NCBI GenBank assembly: GCA_938036545.1
Contig: CALHQJ010000032.1
Span: 1-37,199 of the forward strand
Source of the DNA: an uncultured Clostridium sp.
GTDB taxonomy: Bacteria > Bacillota > Clostridia > Lachnospirales > Lachnospiraceae
Direction of reading: 5' to 3'
Length of the DNA: 37,199 bases
Shown: one piece after another, positions 15,497 to 23,527 of the stretch
How positions within the stretch are numbered: the first letter of the stretch is position 1
Layout: every line of letters starts with the position of its first letter
Notes under the pieces: model-generated
Databases searched by the model: none
What the model saw: the letters and a program-made list of their open reading frames with translations, nothing else
Told to the model about the DNA's origin: nothing
Made by a program: the position numbers and the translations under genes

Positions 15497-16849
15497 CTAT
15501 TTACAATACTCTGGAAACTGAGAAGCAATAAAATCCGTATCTGTATTTCCGCTTTCAAATGCCTGATTATCTAAAATCTCATACAAAAAGTCCAGATTTG
15601 TCTCAATTCCCTCAATAATCAGTTCACCAAGGGCGCTTCGCATTTTTGCAATGGCTTCTTCTCTGTCTTTTCCATGTACAATCAGCTTTAAAAGCATGGA
15701 ATCATAGTTGGCCGGAACCTGGTAATCATTATAAATATGAGTATCTACCCGCACCCCATTTCCTCCAGGGATATGAACGTTAGTGATCCGCCCAGGACAA
15801 GGCATAAAGTTCTTTTTCGGATTTTCTGCATTAATCCGGCACTCAATAGCATGTCCTCTTAATATTATCCGTTTTTGGTTAATATTAAGTTTTTCTCCGG
15901 CAGCAATTAAAATCTGTTCTTTGATTAAATCGAAACCGGAAACCATTTCTGTAACCGGATGTTCTACCTGAATTCTGGTATTCATTTCCATAAAATAAAA
16001 CTGATTGTTCTTGTCCAGAAGAAATTCAATGGTTCCCGCATTTTCATAATGAACGGCTTTGGCTGCCGCAATGGCCGCCTCTCCCATTTGTTCTCTCAGT
16101 TCATCAGATATTGCAATACAAGGCGATTCTTCCAACACCTTTTGATGACGTCTCTGAATAGAACAATCTCTCTCTCCTAAATGAACCACATTTCCAAACT
16201 TATCTGCTAAAATCTGAAATTCCACATGTCTGGGCTTTTCAATATATTTTTCAATATACATGGTATCATCCGAAAATCCCTTAATGGATTCTTGTTGGGC
16301 GTTCTGAAAATTTCCAGAAAAATCTTCCTCACTTCTGGAAACTCTCATGCCTTTTCCCCCACCTCCGGAAGACGCTTTTATCATAACCGGAAATCCGATT
16401 GCTTTTGCCAGTTCTAATCCTCTTTTTACGTCTGTTACCGACTCCTTTGTACCAGGAACCACCGGAACTCCAGCTTCCATCATTGTTTTTCTGGCCTCGG
16501 ACTTATTGCCCATTTTATGGATAACAGATGCAGACGGGCCAATAAAGGTGATCTTACATTTTTCACAAAGTTCTGCAAATCGGGCATTTTCAGAAAGGAA
16601 GCCAAAGCCAGGATGGATCGCATCTGCTTTCATGGCAACGGTAGCTGTCAGGATTCTTTCCATATCTAAATAGCTTTTTGAAGAAGGCGCTGGCCCGATA
16701 CAAATGGCCTCATCTGCCAGAAGTGTATGAAGAGCATCCTTATCTGCCTCTGAATATACGGCAACTGTTTTTATTCCCATTTCCCTGCAGGCCCGTATAA
16801 TCCGGACTGCAATCTCTCCTCGGTTGGCAACCAAAATTTTCTGAAACAT
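15497..16849 (-). CDS. accC: Biotin carboxylase subunit of acetyl-CoA carboxylase
   Basis: AccC carboxylates the biotin on AccB using ATP and bicarbonate. The 450-residue length is standard. The ATP-grasp fold shows ILVANRGEIAVRIIRACREM at the N-terminus, the glycine-rich loop KASSGGGGKGMR near 159, GERDCSIQRRHQKVLEESP near 233, and EMNTRIQVEHPVTEMVSG near 287. It lies 9 bases after fabZ, with its ribosome site GGAG at the end of fabZ, and 33 bases before accDA. Confidence 0.96.
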   Translation of the reverse strand: MFQKILVANRGEIAVRIIRACREMGIKTVAVYSEADKDALHTLLADEAICIGPAPSSKSYLDMERILTATVAMKADAIHPGFGFLSENARFAELCEKCKITFIGPSASVIHKMGNKSEARKTMMEAGVPVVPGTKESVTDVKRGLELAKAIGFPVMIKASSGGGGKGMRVSRSEEDFSGNFQNAQQESIKGFSDDTMYIEKYIEKPRHVEFQILADKFGNVVHLGERDCSIQRRHQKVLEESPCIAISDELREQMGEAAIAAAKAVHYENAGTIEFLLDKNNQFYFMEMNTRIQVEHPVTEMVSGFDLIKEQILIAAGEKLNINQKRIILRGHAIECRINAENPKKNFMPCPGRITNVHIPGGNGVRVDTHIYNDYQVPANYDSMLLKLIVHGKDREEAIAKMRSALGELIIEGIETNLDFLYEILDNQAFESGNTDTDFIASQFPEYCK

Positions 16850-16858
16850 GTCAATCTC

Positions 16859-17281
16859 CTACCCTATCATAAAGGTTAATTCTGCAGATACTGCAACTTT
16901 CCCATTTACTGTAGCAATGGCTTTTCCCACTCCTACCGGACCTTTCTGCCTGATAATCTCACATTCCAGGCGAAGCCGGTCTCCTGGCACTACCTTATGC
17001 TTAAATTTTGCATTGTTAATCGCTCCAAAATACGCAATTTTTCCTTTATTTTCCTCTAGTCCCAGAATCGCAACTGCTCCTGTCTGAGCCAGTGCTTCTA
17101 CGATTAACACGCCTGGCATAACCGGTTCCTGTGGAAAATGACCTGTAAAAAACGGTTCGTTATAGGTAACGGATTTATAACCTACTGCCCGTACTCCTGG
17201 CTCCAGTTCTTCAATGCAGTCAACGAGAAGAAACGGATGGCGGTGCGGAATAATTTCCTGAATTTCTTTAATTCCCAACAT
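16859..17281 (-). CDS. fabZ: 3-hydroxyacyl-ACP dehydratase
   Basis: FabZ removes water from 3-hydroxyacyl-ACP to give trans-2-enoyl-ACP. The 140-residue hot-dog-fold protein has IPHRHPFLLVD near the N-terminus and the active-site helix HFPQEPVMPGVLIVEALAQ, with the catalytic His and Glu. It sits between accB and accC, 14 bases after accB, with AAGGAG ahead of its ATG. No FabA or second dehydratase is in the window. Confidence 0.96.
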   Translation of the reverse strand: MLGIKEIQEIIPHRHPFLLVDCIEELEPGVRAVGYKSVTYNEPFFTGHFPQEPVMPGVLIVEALAQTGAVAILGLEENKGKIAYFGAINNAKFKHKVVPGDRLRLECEIIRQKGPVGVGKAIATVNGKVAVSAELTFMIG

Positions 17282-17295
17282 AACAACTTCTCCTT

Positions 17296-17721
17296 CTAAC
17301 GAATCCGGAATAATGGCTGTCCATATTCCACCACATCTTCGTTGTTTACTAAAATTGCTTCTACAATGCCGTCAAAATCACTTTCGATTTCATTCATCAG
17401 CTTCATGGCCTCTATAATTCCCAAGACCTGACCTTTTTTTACATGGTCTCCCACCTTTACAAAACTTTCGGCATCAGGAGAGGAAGCGCTGTAAAACGTC
17501 CCTACTAACGGGGAAGTCATAACCTTATCTGATCCAATATCCGGCTCTGCCTTTTTTTCTGTCATCTGTACTGTCTCTTCCGGCACGCCTGACATCTGTA
17601 CTGTTCCAGTTGTTTTCTCTTTCTTTAAAGCAATCTTAATGTTTCCTTCTTCTAATTCAAAGCTGCTGAGGCCGTAATCTGATACTGCCTGAATCAGTTT
17701 CATAATTTCATTAATTTCCAT
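17296..17721 (-). CDS. accB: Biotin carboxyl carrier protein of acetyl-CoA carboxylase
   Basis: This 141-residue carrier has the biotinyl domain in its last 75 residues: the biotinylation motif EAMKLMNEIE with the modified Lys, preceded by VGDHVKKGQVLGI, and SPLVGTFYSASSPDAESFVK just before. The first 30 residues are the usual AccB N-terminal helix, followed by a Thr/Glu/Val-rich flexible linker. It lies 20 bases after fabF. The attached biotin shuttles between AccC and AccDA. Confidence 0.95.
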   Translation of the reverse strand: MEINEIMKLIQAVSDYGLSSFELEEGNIKIALKKEKTTGTVQMSGVPEETVQMTEKKAEPDIGSDKVMTSPLVGTFYSASSPDAESFVKVGDHVKKGQVLGIIEAMKLMNEIESDFDGIVEAILVNNEDVVEYGQPLFRIR

Positions 17722-17741
17722 AACAGTTTCCGCCTTTCCTG

Positions 17742-18980
17742 TTATTCGCTGAATTTCTTTACAATCAGGCTGGCGTTGTGGCCGCCGAATCCTAAAGAAT
17801 TGCTGAGGGCATAATTGACTTCCATAGAAACTCCTTCACCCATGGTATAATCCAGATCGCAGCCTTCGCCCTTTGCCTCCAGGCCTGCGGTTGCATGGAC
17901 AAATCCGTCTTCAATTGATTTTACGCAGGCAATCAGTTCTACGCCGCCTGCTGCGCCTAATAAATGGCCAATCATCGACTTGGTGGAATTAATCTTTACC
18001 TGGTATGCATGGTCTCCTAAAGCCAGTTTAATGGCCTTTGTCTCAAATAAATCATTGTGATGGGTGCTGGTTCCATGAGCATTGATATAATCGATATCCT
18101 CCGGCCGGATTCCCGCATCTTCCATGGCATATTCCATTGCCTTTGCTGCGCCGCTTCCATCTTCTGCCGGAGAAGTAATGTGGTATGCGTCGCAGGTTGC
18201 TCCATATCCTGCTACCTCTGCCAGAATTTTAGCGCCTCTGGCTTTTGCATGTTCCAGAGACTCTAATACCAATACTCCTGCTCCTTCTCCCATAACAAAG
18301 CCGTCTCGATTTTCGTCAAATGGCCTGGAAGCGCGGGTTGGATCTTCAGAACTGGAAAGCGCTGTTAAAGCAGTAAAGCCGGCTACCCCTAAAGGCGTAA
18401 TACTTGCTTCCGTTCCTCCTGCCAGCATTACATCTGCTTCACCATACTGGATTGCACGAAATGCCTCGCCAATAGAATGGGTTCCCGTTGCACAGGCGGT
18501 TACAACGTTGATACATTTTCCCTTTAATCCAAACTGAATAGCAACATTTCCTGCTGCCATATTGCTAATCATCATTGGAACCAGCAAAGGGTTAACTCTG
18601 GACGGCCCCTTTTCCATCAGCTTTTTATGCTCTCTTTCTACAGACTGCAGGCTTCCAATACCAGAACCAATGCTGGCCCCTACTCGGTATGGATCTTCTG
18701 CCTCCATATTGATTCCTGCCTGTTCTAATGCCTCTTTTGATGCAGCTACGGCAAACTGAGAAAATGGTTCCATTCTTCTGGCTGCTTTTGCATCCATATA
18801 CTGTCTGGCATCAAAATCTTTTACCTCTGCCGCCAGTTTTGCCTTATACTCTGTAGTGTCAAAATGTGTAATCGGGCCAAAACCAAGCTTTTTTTCTTTT
18901 AATCCCTGCCAAAAAGACTCTGCATCATTGCCAATTGGAGTAATAGCTCCCAAACCGGTTATAACGACTCTTCTTTTCAT
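17742..18980 (-). CDS. fabF: 3-oxoacyl-ACP synthase II
   Basis: FabF extends acyl-ACP by condensation with malonyl-ACP. The 412-residue thiolase-fold enzyme has the Cys-His-His triad in its standard contexts: VTACATGTHSIGEA near 163, NAHGTSTHHND near 300, and STKSMIGHLLGAAGGVE near 333. The C-terminal NSLGFGGHNASLIVKK is also typical. AAGGAG precedes the ATG. No FabB is present, so FabF is the sole elongating synthase seen here. Confidence 0.97.
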   Translation of the reverse strand: MKRRVVITGLGAITPIGNDAESFWQGLKEKKLGFGPITHFDTTEYKAKLAAEVKDFDARQYMDAKAARRMEPFSQFAVAASKEALEQAGINMEAEDPYRVGASIGSGIGSLQSVEREHKKLMEKGPSRVNPLLVPMMISNMAAGNVAIQFGLKGKCINVVTACATGTHSIGEAFRAIQYGEADVMLAGGTEASITPLGVAGFTALTALSSSEDPTRASRPFDENRDGFVMGEGAGVLVLESLEHAKARGAKILAEVAGYGATCDAYHITSPAEDGSGAAKAMEYAMEDAGIRPEDIDYINAHGTSTHHNDLFETKAIKLALGDHAYQVKINSTKSMIGHLLGAAGGVELIACVKSIEDGFVHATAGLEAKGEGCDLDYTMGEGVSMEVNYALSNSLGFGGHNASLIVKKFSE

Positions 18981-19005
18981 AACTTATCTCCTTTTCCAAC
19001 CGGAC

Positions 19006-19755
19006 TTACATGGCCATGCCGCCGTCTACGCTGATTACCTGTCCAGTAATATATCCTGCTTTATCAGAAGCCAAAAATACTGCCATATTGGCAATGTCTT
19101 CTGTTCTTCCAAAATGTTTCATGGGGATCTGCCCTTCTGCAGCCGTCCGTACTGACTCTGAAAGCACCTGTGTCATTTCCGTATCAATAAAACCTGGCGC
19201 AATGGCATTGACTGTGATTCCCCTGTTGGCCATTTCCCTTGCTGCCGATTTGGTAAGACCAATTACTCCTGCTTTGGAAGCGCTGTAATTAGCCTGTCCT
19301 GCATTTCCCATAACTCCGGATACCGAAGAAATATTGATGATTTTTCCGCTTCTCTGTTTGATCATCTGTCTGGAAATGTGGCGGATACAGTTAAATGCAC
19401 CCTTTAAATTAGTATTTAATACAGCGTCAAAATCTTCCTCAGACATTTTCATTAAAAGATTGTCTCTGGTAATTCCGGCGTTATTTACCAGAATATCCAC
19501 GTGTCCGTAGGTTTTTACTCCGTATTCCATCAATCCCTCTGCCTGATGAAAATCCGATACATCGCACTGATAAGCTTCTGCCTGCCCTCCGGCATTTCTG
19601 ATTTCCTCTACAACCTCGTTTGCCCTGGCTTCAGAACCGTTATAATTTACAATTACAATTGCTCCTTCTTTCGCCATGGAAAGAGCGATCTGACGCCCAA
19701 TCCCCCGGCTGGCTCCGGTTACGACTGCTACTTTATTTTCCAGAATCTTTTCCAT
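19006..19755 (-). CDS. fabG: 3-oxoacyl-ACP reductase
   Basis: FabG reduces 3-oxoacyl-ACP with NADPH. This 249-residue short-chain dehydrogenase has VTGASRGIGRQIA near 15, NNAGITRDNL near 89, the Ser of ISSVSGVMGN, the catalytic YSASK near 154, and the C-terminal VDGGMAM. Its ATG overlaps the fabD stop by one base (TAATG), which implies translational coupling. Confidence 0.96.
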   Translation of the reverse strand: MEKILENKVAVVTGASRGIGRQIALSMAKEGAIVIVNYNGSEARANEVVEEIRNAGGQAEAYQCDVSDFHQAEGLMEYGVKTYGHVDILVNNAGITRDNLLMKMSEEDFDAVLNTNLKGAFNCIRHISRQMIKQRSGKIINISSVSGVMGNAGQANYSASKAGVIGLTKSAAREMANRGITVNAIAPGFIDTEMTQVLSESVRTAAEGQIPMKHFGRTEDIANMAVFLASDKAGYITGQVISVDGGMAM

Positions 19756-20675
19756 TATGAAAGCGCCTCCACTGTCTTTTCAATATCTTCCAATGTTCCT
19801 ACATTTAATATCTTTACTTCTCGGCTGATTTTCCTGATAAATCCAGATAAGGTTTTTCCTGGTCCAATCTCAACAAATGTATCTACACCATCCCTTATCA
19901 TGGCCTCTACACTCTGCTGCCACCGGACAGAAGAGGACACCTGTTTCATTAAAAGCGGCTTAATCACATCTGCCTCTGTTACATACTCTGCCGTTACATT
20001 TGCCACATATGGAATTACTGGCTTACGAATCTCAATGGCATCCAATACTGTCCCAAGCTTTTTCCCTGCTCCTTCCAGCATTTTAGAATGGAAAGGGCCG
20101 CTGACATTGAGAAGCACTGTTCTTTTTGCTCCTGCTTCCTTTAACTTCATACAAGCTTCTTCTATTGCTTCTTTTTTACCGGAAATTACGATCTGTCCTG
20201 GACAGTTGTAATTGGCAATCCAGACGTCTTTCATAGTGGAAAGGACATGTTCAATTACTTCTGCATCCAACGCTAAAATAGCTGCCATAGCGCCAATCCC
20301 TGTTGGAACTGCTTCCTGCATGAAAATTCCTCTTTGGCGTACAGAAACAATGGCGTCATCTGCACTCATAACCCCTGCTGCGGTCAGGGCATTGTATTCT
20401 CCCAGACTTAAACCGGCTGTTACATCTGGATAAATTCCAGCGTTTTCTAATACCTTCATCATGGCAATTCCTGTGGTTACCATAGCGGCCTGAGTATATT
20501 CGGTAATGTCCAGCCTGTCATTTTTCTCAAAGCAAAGCTCCGGCATGGAAAATCCCATCAGCTCTGTAGCTCTGTCAAAAACCTGACGGCCAATTTCTGT
20601 ATTTTCATAAAAATCTTTTCCCATACCGCATACCTGTGCGCCCTGTCCAGGGAAAATAAATGCAGTTCTGCTCAT
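19755..20675 (-). CDS. fabD: Malonyl-CoA:ACP transacylase
   Basis: FabD moves the malonyl group from CoA to ACP. The 306-residue length is standard. The motifs are FIFPGQGAQVCGMG at the N-terminus, the nucleophile elbow GLSLGEYNAL near 91, and GPFHSKML with the catalytic His near 201, followed by VEIGPGKTLSGFI. AAGGAG lies before the ATG, 32 bases after fabK. Confidence 0.96.
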   Translation of the reverse strand: MSRTAFIFPGQGAQVCGMGKDFYENTEIGRQVFDRATELMGFSMPELCFEKNDRLDITEYTQAAMVTTGIAMMKVLENAGIYPDVTAGLSLGEYNALTAAGVMSADDAIVSVRQRGIFMQEAVPTGIGAMAAILALDAEVIEHVLSTMKDVWIANYNCPGQIVISGKKEAIEEACMKLKEAGAKRTVLLNVSGPFHSKMLEGAGKKLGTVLDAIEIRKPVIPYVANVTAEYVTEADVIKPLLMKQVSSSVRWQQSVEAMIRDGVDTFVEIGPGKTLSGFIRKISREVKILNVGTLEDIEKTVEALS

Positions 20676-20707
20676 TTCTTACTCCTTTTTGGCATGTTCC
20701 CGCCTTA

Positions 20708-21631
20708 TTACCAATTCAGCAATCTGGATGCTTCTGCCACCATTTCATCTATCATTTCTTTACAGGTCATTTCTTTATCTATCATGCCTGCAATCTGTCC
20801 GGCCATTACTGTACCGTTTTTTACATCTCCGTCCTGAACAGCCTTTCTAAGGGCTCCCAAAGTTAAATATTCCAGTTCTTCAAAAGACTTTCCTTCCTTT
20901 TCCAGCTTCAGGTATTCTCTGGTCATCTGATTTCTCAGGCAACGGATAGGATGACCATGGGATCGGCCTGTAACTGTGGAATCAATATCACTGGCTTTTA
21001 TCAATCTCTGCTTATAATTGTCATGTACAATCGATTCTTTTGCCACTACAAAACGGGTTCCCATTTGGACTGCCTCTGCTCCCAGCATAAATGCAGCTGC
21101 AATTCCCCTGCCATCTGCAATGCCTCCTGCTGCAATCACCGGAATAGATACTGCATCCACAATCTGAGGAACTAATGTCATCGTTGTCAGTTCTCCAATG
21201 TGTCCGCCGGATTCCATTCCCTCTGCCACTACTGCATCTGCGCCCATTCTTTTTATGCGTTTTGCCATTGCTACAGAAGCGACAACAGGAATCACTTTAA
21301 TACCTGCATTCTTCCACATTTCCATGTATTTTTCCGGATTTCCGGCGCCAGTGGTAACTACCTTTACCCCTTCTTCTACAACGACTCTGGCAACGTCATC
21401 TGCATGAGGACTCATCAGCATAACATTGACTCCGAAAGGCTTTTTGGTAATTTCCCTGGCTTTTCGAATTTCTTCCCGAACTACCTCGCCTGGTGCATTA
21501 GCTCCACCAATCAGTCCCAGCCCTCCTGCTTCTGACACGGCGGCAGCCAGATTGTGCTCAGCCACCCATGCCATTCCACCTTGAATAATAGGATATTCAA
21601 TTTCCAATAGTTCTGTAATTCTCGTTTTCAT
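20708..21631 (-). CDS. fabK: Enoyl-ACP reductase II (FMN-dependent)
   Basis: FabK performs the last step of each elongation cycle. The 307-residue FMN-binding barrel shows EYPIIQGGMAWVAEHNLAAA at the start, VTTGAGNPEKYM near 90, AEGMESGGHIGELTT near 135 with the active-site His, and IAAGGIADGRGIAAA then AVQMGTRFV. The length and motifs are those of the clostridial and streptococcal enzyme. No FabI is in the operon, so this should be the main enoyl reductase; family knowledge predicts insensitivity to triclosan. Its ATG overlaps the acpP stop by one base (TAATG). Confidence 0.95.
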   Translation of the reverse strand: MKTRITELLEIEYPIIQGGMAWVAEHNLAAAVSEAGGLGLIGGANAPGEVVREEIRKAREITKKPFGVNVMLMSPHADDVARVVVEEGVKVVTTGAGNPEKYMEMWKNAGIKVIPVVASVAMAKRIKRMGADAVVAEGMESGGHIGELTTMTLVPQIVDAVSIPVIAAGGIADGRGIAAAFMLGAEAVQMGTRFVVAKESIVHDNYKQRLIKASDIDSTVTGRSHGHPIRCLRNQMTREYLKLEKEGKSFEELEYLTLGALRKAVQDGDVKNGTVMAGQIAGMIDKEMTCKEMIDEMVAEASRLLNW

Positions 21632-21864
21632 TACGCTTCTACACCTTTTGATTTTAAATAATCCATAACCTTGCCGACAGTCGTTAAACCTTCTAATTCC
21701 TCAGAGGGAATTTCAATAGAATAGGTATCCTCTAATGCCATGGAAAGTTCAAACAGATCTAAAGAATCTGCTCCTAAATCCTCTTTAAAGGAAGATGCTT
21801 CTGTAACGGTTTCCTCTTCAACACCTAACTGCTCTGCGATCATTTTCTTCATTTCTTCTAACAT
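21631..21864 (-). CDS. acpP: Acyl carrier protein
   Basis: This 77-residue, strongly acidic four-helix protein carries growing acyl chains on a phosphopantetheine attached to Ser34 in GADSLDLFEL. The start is MLEEMKKMIA: AAAGGAGAT lies 7-8 bases upstream, whereas the frame is open another 22 codons through sequence that is basic and unlike ACP. It lies 92 bases downstream of fabH, the widest gap in the operon; I see no clear promoter or hairpin there. The holo-ACP synthase gene is not in the window. Confidence 0.96.
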   Translation of the reverse strand: MLEEMKKMIAEQLGVEEETVTEASSFKEDLGADSLDLFELSMALEDTYSIEIPSEELEGLTTVGKVMDYLKSKGVEA

Positions 21865-21956
21865 TTTTTTATCTCCTTTTATCATGCTTTTATATTTATA
21901 TTGGATCAGGTATTTCCTGTAATCCGACATATTCGTAATTGATATTTTCTGAAACT

Positions 21957-22940
21957 TTACCAGGTCAACAAGGTAGAACCCCAGGTCAGTCCTGCACCAA
22001 ATCCGGATAAAACCAGCTTATCTCCTGACTTCAGCTTTCCATCCCGATTCATTTCATCCAGCAAAATGGGAATGGATGCTCCAGACGTATTTCCATAATG
22101 TTCAATATTCATTGGGAAACGCTCTAATGGAAGTTTCAGTCTTTTTGCAGCCGCCTCGATAATCCTGTAATTTGCCTGGTGAAGAATAAAATATTGAATC
22201 TCTTCTTTATCCTCGCCTGCCTGTTTCAACAGTTTTTCAATAGACTCCGGTACTTTCTTTACTGCAAACTTAAAGACCTCCTGACCGTTCATGGAAAGGT
22301 ATCCCAGTTCCGGCTTTGTTCCAGTCAGAAAATTTCCATTGGAACGGGCTTTGCAGGTTAAGACCTGACCTTTTGCTCCGTCGGACTCCATACGGAAACT
22401 TCGAATTCCCCGAAAATTCCCTTCCTCTGCTTCTTCGGTTTGAAGAACTACTGCCCCTGCTCCGTCTCCAAAGAGCACACAGGTACTTCTGTCGTTCCAG
22501 TCCACCATTTTGCTCATAACATCTGCCCCGATTACTAATGCATTTTTATAAATACCTGATTTTAAAAATGCATACGCTGTATTCAAAGCGAATAAAAAAC
22601 CAGAACAGGCTGCACTTAAATCATAGGAAACTGCATGGCTTGCACCTACCATTGCCTGAACTTCACAAGCAGCACCTGGAAAAAAATATTCCGGAGAAGA
22701 AGTGGCTGTAATAATCAAATCTACCCCTTCTGCATGTATCCCTGCATCTAAAAGGGCTTTCCTTGCAGCCCCTGCCGCCAGTTCGGAGGTGGTACATGCA
22801 TCTGTAATTCGTCTTTCTCCGATACCAGTACGGCTTCTAATCCATTCATCACTGGTTTCCATCCATTCTGCCAGATCGGAATTGGTAATTTTTCTCTCCG
22901 GAACACAGGAGCCGGTTCCTACGATTCTTGTTATTCGCAT
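21957..22940 (-). CDS. fabH: 3-oxoacyl-ACP synthase III
   Basis: FabH starts fatty-acid synthesis by joining an acyl-CoA primer to malonyl-ACP. The 327-residue enzyme has Cys112 in DLSAACSGFLFAL, His in YFILHQANYRI near 240, and Asn in EHYGNTSGASI near 270: the Cys-His-Asn triad. It is the first gene of the fab operon; AGGAAGG lies 5 bases before the ATG, and the FabT-type palindrome and promoter lie 50-95 bases upstream. Confidence 0.97.
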   Translation of the reverse strand: MRITRIVGTGSCVPERKITNSDLAEWMETSDEWIRSRTGIGERRITDACTTSELAAGAARKALLDAGIHAEGVDLIITATSSPEYFFPGAACEVQAMVGASHAVSYDLSAACSGFLFALNTAYAFLKSGIYKNALVIGADVMSKMVDWNDRSTCVLFGDGAGAVVLQTEEAEEGNFRGIRSFRMESDGAKGQVLTCKARSNGNFLTGTKPELGYLSMNGQEVFKFAVKKVPESIEKLLKQAGEDKEEIQYFILHQANYRIIEAAAKRLKLPLERFPMNIEHYGNTSGASIPILLDEMNRDGKLKSGDKLVLSGFGAGLTWGSTLLTW

Positions 22941-22989
22941 ATTTACCTTCCTGATTTTTTTATTATCTTAATATTTTAATTTCAAATAT

Positions 22990-23002
22990 TTTGAAAGTCA
23001 AA
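22990..23002 (-). promoter_or_regulatory. Candidate FabT operator
   Basis: TTTGA-CTT-TCAAA on the minus strand is a perfect 5-base inverted repeat with 3-base spacing, flanked as AGTTTGACTTTCAAAAT. It matches the FabT-type palindrome as I recall it from lactic acid bacteria. It starts four bases downstream of the -10 box, covering the predicted transcription start near 22999. An overlapping repeat TTTCAAA-TAT-TTTGAAA (22980-22996) extends the site. Confidence 0.7.
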
Positions 23003-23005
23003 CTA

Positions 23006-23034
23006 ATAATATATAATATTGTTTCATTTGTCAA
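23006..23034 (-). promoter_or_regulatory. Promoter of the fab operon
   Basis: On the minus strand TTGACA (23034-23029), a 17-base spacer and TATTAT (23011-23006), close to ideal sigma-A boxes. Expected start near 22999, about 59 bases before the fabH ATG. With the operator over the start site, repression by blocking initiation is likely. Confidence 0.8.
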
Positions 23035-23119
23035 GAAATATTTTTATAGAGTCAGTCAAACTGTTACTTCAAACAATGTCAATGATTGTATTTTATAAGG
23101 GTTGGGATAACCAATCGTA

Positions 23120-23148
23120 TTGACAGAAAGCGCTTGCTATGCTAATGT
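23120..23148 (+). promoter_or_regulatory. Probable promoter of the AbrB-type gene
   Basis: TTGACA (23120-23125), 17 bases, then TAATGT (23143-23148). The -10 is poor, and the following bases (TATTAT) are out of register, so the exact box is uncertain. The spacer contains the self-complementary AGCGCT. The leader to the ATG at 23219 is about 65 bases. Confidence 0.45.
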
Positions 23149-23218
23149 ATTATCATAAATACCAGAACGGTTTACGATGCATTCTCACTTACTGAATTTT
23201 GACAGGAGGGATAAACCT

Positions 23219-23482
23219 ATGAAAACTACCGGCGTTATCCGTAAATTAGACGAGCTTGGAAGAATCACTTTACCCATCGAGCTGCGGAGAAGCCTGGATC
23301 TTGATGTAAAAGATGGTCTTGAAATCACAGTTCAGGATGATTACATCATCCTTCGCAAGGCCGAAGCGGGAGACGTATTCAATGGGCGGACAGAAGATTT
23401 AATTGAATATGAAGGGAAATACATATCCAAATCAACCATTCGAGAACTTGCTCAGTTAGCTGGATTAAAAGTTGTAGAATAA
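23219..23482 (+). CDS. abrB: AbrB/SpoVT-type transition-state regulator
   Basis: This is an 87-residue protein. The first 50 residues are a swapped-hairpin AbrB DNA-binding domain: TTGVIRKLDELGRITLPIELRRSL then VKDGLEITVQDDYIILRK (quoted in part). The last 35 residues form a C-terminal dimerisation-type tail. AbrB proteins repress post-exponential genes in B. subtilis; targets here are unknown. ATG start is set by GGAGGG 7-8 bases upstream; the frame is open 14 codons earlier without a ribosome site. It lies beside rsmI as in B. subtilis (yabC-abrB), and is divergent from the fab operon. It could equally be named for another AbrB paralogue. Confidence 0.88.
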   Translation: MKTTGVIRKLDELGRITLPIELRRSLDLDVKDGLEITVQDDYIILRKAEAGDVFNGRTEDLIEYEGKYISKSTIRELAQLAGLKVVE

Positions 23483-23485
23483 ACA

Positions 23486-23518
23486 AAGGGTATCGATTCA
23501 ATACGAGTCGATACCCTT
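23486..23518. terminator. Hairpin between abrB and rsmI
   Basis: AAGGGTATCGA (23486-23496) and TCGATACCCTT (23508-23518) make a perfect 11-pair stem. The tails are AAATTG on the plus strand and TGTTTATT on the minus strand, so it is a better terminator for the rsmI unit than for abrB, but its position suits both. Confidence 0.65.
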
Positions 23519-23527
23519 AAATTGTGC

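Noticed and set aside
19501..20211. Plus-strand open frame of 236 codons opposite fabG and fabD
   Set aside because: Long, but antisense to two genes with intact catalytic motifs; the translation is Ser/Phe/Cys-rich as expected of a shadow frame.
21865..21930. 22-codon upstream extension of the ACP frame
   Set aside because: AAAGGAGAT stands directly before the ATG at 21864, and the extra residues are basic and unlike any ACP.
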